Of a stretch of 21,391 nucleotides of DNA, positions 1-5,984 are shown piece after piece. The notes beneath the pieces are model-generated. The model ran no database searches, was not told where the DNA came from, and saw only the letters and a program-made list of their open reading frames with translations. Each line of letters opens with the position of its first letter. Position 1 is the stretch's first letter. Origin of the DNA: Bacteroidales bacterium (GTDB taxonomy: Bacteria > Bacteroidota > Bacteroidia > Bacteroidales > UBA10428). A program made the position numbers and the translations under genes. The stretch covers positions 1-21,391 of the forward strand of contig JAFGOZ010000496.1 in assembly GCA_016926235.1 (NCBI GenBank), written 5' to 3'.

Positions 1-81
1 AATGGTGGAATTGGTAGACACGCAGGACTTAAAATCCTGTGGCCAGTAATGGCTGTGCGGGTTCAAGTCCCGCTTCGGGTA
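1..81 (+). tRNA. tRNA-Leu(UAA), 5' end cut by the window
   Basis: Cloverleaf parts are visible: D-loop GGTGGAATTGGTAGACA, anticodon stem CAGGA/TCCTG around loop CTTAAAA giving anticodon UAA, a long class-II variable arm (GGCCAGTAATGGCTGT), and T arm GCGGG-TTCAAGT-CCCGC. The 3' acceptor strand TTCGGGT needs a 5' ACCCGAA; only the final AA is in the window, so five bases are missing. The discriminator is A81, followed by CA, so no full CCA is encoded. The long variable arm together with UAA identifies a leucine tRNA reading UUA/UUG codons. Confidence 0.97.
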
Positions 82-90
82 CAAAAAAAA

Positions 91-170
91 GAGCGAGAGT
101 GAGAGTGAGAGCGGGTTGGCTCTAACGATCATTCTCGCTTTTTTTCTCGCTCTCACTCTCACACTCACTC
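91..170. repeat. GA-rich mirror repeat and inverted repeat after the tRNA
   Basis: Positions 93-113 read the same forwards and backwards on one strand, a perfect 21-bp purine-rich mirror repeat. Positions 91-113 also pair with 148-170 as an inverted repeat (21 of 23 positions complementary), with CTCGC repeated in between. The transcript could fold into a long GA/UC hairpin next to T-runs, so it may end tRNA transcription. The base composition would also allow triplex DNA. Both roles are inferred. Confidence 0.7.
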
Positions 171-343
171 TTTCATTTTTACTGGCACTTAATCTCGCAT
201 CTTTGAAATTCGATTGTACGTTTATTGATATCAAGATAAATTGCATTTTCGTATCTTTATTTTTCCTATTTATGGGGAAATAAATTCGAAAAATTCTTTC
301 AAGATTAAATCCTCTTGATGATCCTTTTGGCCTTGAATTGAAT

Positions 344-351
344 TATATTTG
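344..351 (+). promoter_or_regulatory. candidate -7 promoter element for the TPP leader
   Basis: TATATTTG matches the Bacteroidetes -7 consensus TAnnTTTG. It lies about 7 bp before the first paired bases of the riboswitch, so transcription would start at the base of its P1 stem. No well-spaced -33 TTTG is seen; TTTG in CCTTTTGG is closer than usual. Confidence 0.45.
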
Positions 352-357
352 TATTGT

Positions 358-438
358 ACTGTTGGGGGTGCCTTATATTATCTGGCTGAGATAATACCCC
401 GGAACCTGAGATGTATAATAACAGCGGAGGGAAACGGT
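358..438 (+). promoter_or_regulatory. TPP (thi-box) riboswitch aptamer
   Basis: The conserved thi-box elements occur in order: GGGGTGCC (365-372), GGCTGAGA (384-391), ATACCC (394-399), GAACCTGA (402-409) and CAGCGGAGGGAA (422-433), the last differing from the usual CAGCGTAGGGAA by one base. P1 can form between ACTGTT (358-363) and AACGGT (433-438) with one G-U pair. This family binds thiamine pyrophosphate and normally represses thiamine synthesis or uptake genes. Here the next gene is a small Cys/His-rich protein. Confidence 0.93.
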
Positions 439-474
439 TACAAATAGTGGTTGTCCTGATTGTTGAGATTATAG

Positions 475-506
475 ACCGTTTTACTGACTGTGAAGCGGTT
501 TTTTTT
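475..506 (+). terminator. riboswitch-controlled intrinsic terminator
   Basis: ACCGTTTTAC (475-484) pairs with GTGAAGCGGT (490-499) over ten pairs, two of them G-U, around a five-base loop, followed directly by a T-run to 506. The 5' arm (475-481, ACCGTTT) is also complementary to AAACGGT at 432-438, which is the 3' strand of riboswitch P1. That gives a clear switch: without ligand, 432-438 can pair with 475-481 and block the terminator; with TPP bound, P1 holds 433-438 and the terminator forms. Confidence 0.82.
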
Positions 507-563
507 ATTTCTATTGAGGATATATACCCAAAAACTAGTAATAAACCCTTAATTTCTCAGATT

Positions 564-857
564 ATGACGACAATCACTAACATTAATGGGACTTCCAGCA
601 CCGTTTGTGTGTGTGGAAGTTGGTTACTGCACTGGCAGAAATTCAGTAAACAGAGCCTGCCTCGTTATTGTCCTGTTGAAGGATGCTATCAAACAGACCT
701 TGTGGGTGCTCATGTTCAACGATCCTATTCGCTCGAAAGGAAATGGTTTATTATACCATTATGCAGATTTCACAATGCGAGTAAAATTGATCTTGATGTT
801 GACGATACAATCGCTTTTGTTCCGGCCAACAAAGGTGAAACCTGCGAGAAATTCTGA
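564..857 (+). CDS. small Cys/His-rich HNH-like protein (97 aa)
   Basis: The chosen ATG gives a 97-residue protein starting MTTITNIN. An in-frame ATG at 411 exists, but it lies inside the riboswitch and reading from it would cross the terminator, so it is rejected. Cysteines and histidines are spaced C15-x-C17, C36-x4-C41, H50, C67-x2-H70 and C94. The stretch DLVGAHV followed by IIPLCRFHN resembles a treble-clef HNH fold in which H50 and the C67/H70 pair bind metal. It resembles a conserved small hypothetical family as I recall it; no function is known to me. It is the first gene after the TPP switch, 57 bases past its T-run, so transcription may respond to TPP unless it has its own promoter. 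Nuclease activity is not established; it could be only a zinc-binding protein. Confidence 0.72.
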   Translation: MTTITNINGTSSTVCVCGSWLLHWQKFSKQSLPRYCPVEGCYQTDLVGAHVQRSYSLERKWFIIPLCRFHNASKIDLDVDDTIAFVPANKGETCEKF

Positions 858-963
858 AAGGATACCTGGCTTTGCAAAAGGATCTGTTAAAGGATAGTGA
901 ATCAATGGACAATTGGTGTGGTCGACAAATAAAATCGCTTGGTAAAAGGAAATCGAGGTAGTG

Positions 964-989
964 CTCCGGAATGACTTTCCGCGGTTTTT
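964..989 (+). terminator. candidate intrinsic terminator
   Basis: CGGAA (967-971) pairs with TTCCG (977-981) around a five-base loop. The stem extends after one mismatch through U-G and C-G pairs (964-965 with 983-984) and is followed by five T. It lies 107 bases after the HNH-like gene and could end that transcript. The stem is short. Confidence 0.4.
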
Positions 990-1270
990 CTATATGTTAC
1001 AGGTTGTAATTAGTAAATATAACTATTGCATATCATTGAAAAACGGAATAATTTTCAATAATGAATTCTAAATAAACTTACTGGTGAAACTTGGAAATAT
1101 TGGAAAGAATTATCTAACAATAATTCAAAACTCGCTTCAATACTGCCATACAGGTTGTTTAGAAGTGGTTTATCCGATTCTATAAAATAGTTTGCAACAA
1201 GCCAAATAGAAAACTCCGGTGACAATTAATAGTTTGATTGAAAAAAACAAATAACTAATTCCCTATGCAC

Positions 1271-1330
1271 AAAAGCAGAGTATGGCAGCCCATCCCTGCA
1301 ACGGTTTCTTCGCCGCCATACACTGCTTTT
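1271..1330. repeat. imperfect inverted repeat, 16-bp arms
   Basis: Left arm 1271-1286 (AAAAGCAGAGTATGGC) and right arm 1315-1330 (GCCATACACTGCTTTT) are complementary at 15 of 16 positions around a 28-base loop. It is strong as an RNA hairpin and ends in TTTT on the plus strand. It could be a terminator, an mRNA-stabilising element, or a miniature repeat found elsewhere in the genome. No coding sequence is associated. Confidence 0.6.
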
Positions 1331-1440
1331 CTTGCCCCCCGCCTGCTCCGTAGATTTACTTGTGCTTCCAGGGTAAATAATCAATTAGGTTTTAAAGGCA
1401 ATAATTATTAATTTTAAAATGATGTCCCAATCGCTTATTT

Positions 1441-4400
1441 ATGAAAATTAATATTCTGGATTTAATCGATTTCGAGAAAGTTGACACCCTTCTTGAAGGA
1501 TTCAACAAAACAACAGGGTTTGTAACCGCTATTTTAGACCTTGAGGGAAAGGTTTTATCCAAATCAGGATGGAGACAAATGTGCACTGATTTTCACCGTA
1601 TCAATCCCAAAACCTCAAAAAAGTGTATCGTCAGCGATACGGAATTAGCATGGAAATTAGCCGAGGGTGAAAAATATCATTTCTACAAATGTTTAAACGG
1701 ATTGGTTGATGTGGCCTTACCTATTATAATCAATGGAGAACATATTGCCAACCTGTTTTCCGGACAATTCTTTTTTGAAGAACCAGATCGTATGTTTTTT
1801 AAAAAGCAAGCCAGGAAGTATGGGTTTAATGAAGAAAGTTACCTGGAAGCTCTAGGAAAAGTACCTGTTGTTTCAAAAGAAAAAGTTCTAGTAGCAATGG
1901 ATTTTTTGCTGAATATGACCCAATTAATCATTGAAACGATAATTCAGAAACTGGAACAAACGGAGCTAAATAATAAATTAATCGAGAGCGAGAGACATCT
2001 TCGAAACACACAAAAAATTTCACATGTAGGAAGTTGGAATCTGAATGTTGCAACGAATCAGGTCATATGGACAGATGAGCTTTACAATATGTATGGATTT
2101 GATCCTGCATTACCACCCCCGCCTTACACTGAACACATGAAATTGTTTACTCCTGAAAGTTGGAAAATGCTATCAGCTTCTCTTGCCAACACCAAGGAAA
2201 CCGGAATCCCTTTTGAACTTGAACTACAAACGGTAAAAAAGAATGGTAGCAATGGATGGATGTGGGTACGGGGCGAGGCGGTGAAGGATTTGGCAGGAAA
2301 CACGATTGGCCTTTGGGGTGCAGCCCAGGATATCACTAAACGAAAGGAGTCCGAGCTGGAGCGGGAGCATTTACTCGCTTCAGAAAAAGCTGCGCTGGCA
2401 GAGGCTATTAAGACCCGGGAACAACTCTCGCAGATACTGGAACGCATCAGCGATGGATTCGGATCGCTTGACCGAAATTGGTGCTACACATTTGTCAACG
2501 AGAGGTTGGCGCAGACTGTTGAGCGCCGTCGAGAGGACTTGGTAGGTCGCAATATTTGGATGGAATTCCCCGAGGCTGTCGGAACACCTGTGCATCAGGC
2601 CTACATTCGTGCGATGACAGACCAAGTGACCATTGATCTTGAGCATTATTATACTCCTTTTGGTCGATGGTTTCAGCATCGCTTCTATCCTTCACCTGAA
2701 GGACTTTCGGTATTCAGCAAAGACATCACCGAACGTAAGAAAACCGAAGAAGCGCTCCGGGAAAGCGAAATCTATAACCGCATGTTGTTCGAACTGTCGC
2801 AAGTTGGCCTTGCTCTATCCAGCATGGACGGGAAACTGGTGGACATCAACCTGGCATTTGCCTCCATCATAGGGCGGACGATTGAAGAAACCAAACAACT
2901 TACGTATTGGGAAATAACCCCTGAAAAATATACCCTACAAGAGCAGGAACAACTTGAATCGCTTGAAAAAACTGGATTTTACGGGCCCTATGAAAAAGAA
3001 TACATTCATAAAAAAGGGCATTTGGTGCCGGTGAGGTTACAGGGTTTAATTTTTATACGAAATAACAAAAAATTTATCTGGTCGAGCATAGAGGACATTT
3101 CAGAAAGAAAAAGATTTGAAGATGAACTGATTTCAAAAAAACTAAAAATTGAGGAGAGCAACCGGATAACATCTGATTTGTTAATCAAACTGAATGAAGC
3201 ACAAAAAACCGCCAAAATAGGAAGTTGGGAGTTGGACTTGTTATCAGGGAAAGTATGGTGGTCGGATGAGCTTTATAGGATTTTTGAACTTGACCCTGAC
3301 AACTACATCCCCAGTGCAGAATCAAATGCTAAATATGTTCACCCTGATGATAACATTCCTTATCATACCGAAGTGCAGAGGGTAATAGAATCAAAAGGAG
3401 AACTTAATTACGACCTTCGGATAATTACCCCAAATAATAACCTGAAATATTGCAATTCAAGGGCAAAACTTCAATTTGATACACAAGGGAGACCAATCCG
3501 TTTTCAGGGTACCTTCGCCGACATATCAGAGCGGAAAGTGGCAGAAAATGCCCTCCGAAAAAGTGAAGAACGGTTTAGGGTTGCACAGGATTTTTCTCCC
3601 GACGGGTTCACCATTCTTCACCCGTTGCGAAATGAGAAAAATGAAATTATTGATTTTATATGGGTTTACGAAAATCAGACCATCGCACGAATTAACAGAA
3701 CTAAACCGGAAGATGTAATTGGCAAGCATCTGCTCGACGTTTTCCCAACTCACAAAGACACCTCTTTATTTGAAACGTATATTTATGTTGCGAATTCAGG
3801 AAAACCCAAAATACTGCAAGAAGTTAATGTTGGAGAGGTAGTTTCAGTATCGACATGGCTCCGGCTCGTTGTTGTGCCAATGGAAAATGATATCGCCATA
3901 CTGGCTCAGGACATTACCGAACGCAAAAGAGCGGAAGAAGAACAAACCCGTCTCCTGAATATCATTGAAAGAAGCCGGAATGAAATATATGTATTCGATG
4001 AAGATACATTGAAATTCGAATTTGTTAACCAGGGTGCTCTTGAGAACCTCGGCTATAGCAAAAACGAGATGGAAAATATGACCCCTCTTAATATTAAGCC
4101 TGAATTTACCGAAAAATCGTTCAGGGAAATTCTCAAAAGTCTTAAATACGGGAGTAAGGAGAGGTTGGTTTTAGAAACAATGCATCAACGTAAAAATGGA
4201 AGCACTTACCCGGTTGAAATTTTTCTGCAACTGCAAAGAGTAAAAGATATCAAGGTATTTTTAGCTGTAATAAATGATATAACCGAGCGCAAACAAAAAG
4301 AACTGGAAATAAATAAACTCAACCACCGTCTTGAAATCCTGATTGAATCCATACAACAACTGTCTTCGGCGCAGTCGCTCGATGCCGTTCAGGACTTGGT

Positions 4401-5520
4401 GGCCAAATCTGCCCGCAGGCTTATTGGTGCAGATGGAGCTACGCTTGTATTTCGCGATGACGACCATTGCTCCTACGTGGATGAAGATGCCATCCAACCG
4501 CTATGGAAAGGGAAAAAGTTTTCTATGCATTCCTGCATCAGCGGCTGGGTAATGGAGAATAAAAAACCGGTGGCAATTGAGGATGTGTTTTCAGACGACC
4601 GGATTCCAAAAGATGTTTATAAGCCAACCTTTGTAAAAAGTCTGGCCATGGTTCCCATCAATGTGGGTGAACCTATCGGGGCCATCGGCAATTATTGGAA
4701 AGAAAAATATACCCCCACTGAAACCGAAATGCAGTTGCTGCAAACCTTAGCCGATGCTGCTGCGCGAGCAATTGAAAACATCCGCCTATACCAGGAACTG
4801 GAAGAACGCATAAAACGCCGTACCGAACAATTGCAGGCGGTGAACAAAGAGCTGGAAACCTTCACTTACTCAGTATCACACGACCTAAAAGCGCCCCTTC
4901 GTGGTATTGATGGCTATAGCAAATTGTTATTGGATTTATACAAACAAAACCTGAATGAAGAGGCGCAGAGCTTTATAGAAACAATACGAAGCTCCACGCT
5001 TCAAATGAACCAACTTATAGATGATCTTTTGGATTATTCACGTTTGGAACGAAGTCAATTGAGCATAGAGCATATAAAAATCAAAGATTTACTAAAGTCC
5101 GTTTTATCTATTTACAATGCCGATTTTAAAGCCGGTAACTTTAAAATAAATATAAATATAGAAGATGCTGAAATCATTGCCGATCTCAAGGGTCTTACCA
5201 TAGCGCTTCGCAATCTTCTTGAAAATGCAATTAAATTTACCAAAGGCAAAGTTGAACCTTCAATTCAAATTGAAGTAAAGGAAAAAGATTTGTCGTGGAT
5301 TATAAGTGTCAATGACAATGGTATTGGTTTCGACATGCAATATCATCAAAAGATTTTTGACATTTTCCAGCGTCTCCAAAGAGTTGAAGATTTCCCGGGT
5401 ACAGGTATAGGACTGGCAATGGTCAGCAAAGCAATGCACAGGATGCATGGAAAGGTATGGGCTGAAAGTACCCCTGGTATAGGTTCAACTTTTTATCTCG
5501 AAATCCCTAAAAACCAATAA
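1441..5520 (+). CDS. PocR/multi-PAS/GAF sensor histidine kinase
   Basis: A 1359-residue kinase with no membrane segment, so probably cytoplasmic. Domains in order: PocR-type sensory domain (about 1-165, with C48, C62 and C84 in the segments MCTDFHRINP, KKC and FYKC); six PAS domains, each ending in a DI[TS]-x-RK linker (ends near 300, 432, 557, 699, 829, 951); GAF (about 965-1115); a dimerisation/phosphoacceptor domain with H1147 in SVSHDLKAPL; and a catalytic ATPase domain with N1262 (N-box), DNGIGF (1292-1297) and GTGIGLA (1320-1326). All key catalytic residues are present. PocR domains bind small ligands in other proteins (propanediol utilisation in the founding case); the ligand here is unknown. 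The stop is one base before the next gene's start, so it is the first gene of a signalling operon. Confidence 0.93.
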   Translation: MKINILDLIDFEKVDTLLEGFNKTTGFVTAILDLEGKVLSKSGWRQMCTDFHRINPKTSKKCIVSDTELAWKLAEGEKYHFYKCLNGLVDVALPIIINGEHIANLFSGQFFFEEPDRMFFKKQARKYGFNEESYLEALGKVPVVSKEKVLVAMDFLLNMTQLIIETIIQKLEQTELNNKLIESERHLRNTQKISHVGSWNLNVATNQVIWTDELYNMYGFDPALPPPPYTEHMKLFTPESWKMLSASLANTKETGIPFELELQTVKKNGSNGWMWVRGEAVKDLAGNTIGLWGAAQDITKRKESELEREHLLASEKAALAEAIKTREQLSQILERISDGFGSLDRNWCYTFVNERLAQTVERRREDLVGRNIWMEFPEAVGTPVHQAYIRAMTDQVTIDLEHYYTPFGRWFQHRFYPSPEGLSVFSKDITERKKTEEALRESEIYNRMLFELSQVGLALSSMDGKLVDINLAFASIIGRTIEETKQLTYWEITPEKYTLQEQEQLESLEKTGFYGPYEKEYIHKKGHLVPVRLQGLIFIRNNKKFIWSSIEDISERKRFEDELISKKLKIEESNRITSDLLIKLNEAQKTAKIGSWELDLLSGKVWWSDELYRIFELDPDNYIPSAESNAKYVHPDDNIPYHTEVQRVIESKGELNYDLRIITPNNNLKYCNSRAKLQFDTQGRPIRFQGTFADISERKVAENALRKSEERFRVAQDFSPDGFTILHPLRNEKNEIIDFIWVYENQTIARINRTKPEDVIGKHLLDVFPTHKDTSLFETYIYVANSGKPKILQEVNVGEVVSVSTWLRLVVVPMENDIAILAQDITERKRAEEEQTRLLNIIERSRNEIYVFDEDTLKFEFVNQGALENLGYSKNEMENMTPLNIKPEFTEKSFREILKSLKYGSKERLVLETMHQRKNGSTYPVEIFLQLQRVKDIKVFLAVINDITERKQKELEINKLNHRLEILIESIQQLSSAQSLDAVQDLVAKSARRLIGADGATLVFRDDDHCSYVDEDAIQPLWKGKKFSMHSCISGWVMENKKPVAIEDVFSDDRIPKDVYKPTFVKSLAMVPINVGEPIGAIGNYWKEKYTPTETEMQLLQTLADAAARAIENIRLYQELEERIKRRTEQLQAVNKELETFTYSVSHDLKAPLRGIDGYSKLLLDLYKQNLNEEAQSFIETIRSSTLQMNQLIDDLLDYSRLERSQLSIEHIKIKDLLKSVLSIYNADFKAGNFKININIEDAEIIADLKGLTIALRNLLENAIKFTKGKVEPSIQIEVKEKDLSWIISVNDNGIGFDMQYHQKIFDIFQRLQRVEDFPGTGIGLAMVSKAMHRMHGKVWAESTPGIGSTFYLEIPKNQ

Positions 5521-5521
5521 T

Positions 5522-5950
5522 ATGCTTACTGAAAATACAAACAACCCAATTTTACTTGTCGAGGATAACCCCATCGACCTTGACCTTACCCTGCGGGCAT
5601 TTGCTGCAAAAAAGCTTTCCAACCCTATGCAGGTAGCAAGGGATGGTGAAGAAGCATTGAAATATATAGAACGATGGGAACAGGGCGAGCCAAGGCCTGT
5701 TGTTATTCTGCTTGACCTGAATATGCCTAAAATGAATGGGTTGGAAGTTCTTAGAATATTTAAATCTCATCCCGATTTTAAAACAATACCTGTCGTAATC
5801 CTCACTACTTCTTCAGAATCGTCGGACTTGCAAACAGCATATCAATCAGGCGCAAATTCCTATATTGTTAAACCGGTCGATTTTGAAAAATTTCTCGATG
5901 TAGCAAATCATATCGACTTGTATTGGAGGGTAATTAACAAACCCTTTTAG
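5522..5950 (+). CDS. single-domain response regulator (Rcp1/CheY-like)
   Basis: A 142-residue receiver domain and nothing else. Acidic pocket E14/D15 (LLVEDNP), phosphoacceptor D65 (LLDLNMP), switch T95 (ILTTSS) and K117 (IVKPVD) are all present, so it should be phosphorylated and dephosphorylated normally. The insert with RWEQGEP and the LDLNMPKMNGLEVL pattern are typical of the Rcp1-like group that partners bacteriophytochrome-type and multi-PAS kinases. It starts one base after the upstream kinase stop codon and lies 34 bases before the downstream hybrid kinase, so it is probably co-transcribed and phosphorylated by one of them. With no output domain it should act by binding another protein or as a phosphate carrier. 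Confidence 0.93.
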   Translation: MLTENTNNPILLVEDNPIDLDLTLRAFAAKKLSNPMQVARDGEEALKYIERWEQGEPRPVVILLDLNMPKMNGLEVLRIFKSHPDFKTIPVVILTTSSESSDLQTAYQSGANSYIVKPVDFEKFLDVANHIDLYWRVINKPF

Positions 5951-5984
5951 GCTAAATCATAATTAATTTTAATCTAAAAGATTT

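Larger units (their letters stand above)
858..1440. other. intergenic region, no gene seen
   Basis: No plausible reading frame is present. It holds a weak terminator-like hairpin near 964-989 and a long imperfect inverted repeat at 1271-1330, both listed separately. No convincing promoter or ribosome-binding site was found before the kinase gene at 1441. Confidence 0.6.

Noticed and set aside
411..563. N-terminal extension of the HNH-like protein from an ATG at 411
   Set aside because: It starts inside the TPP aptamer and would be translated across the terminator hairpin; the residues look non-coding, and family-like sequence begins at 564.
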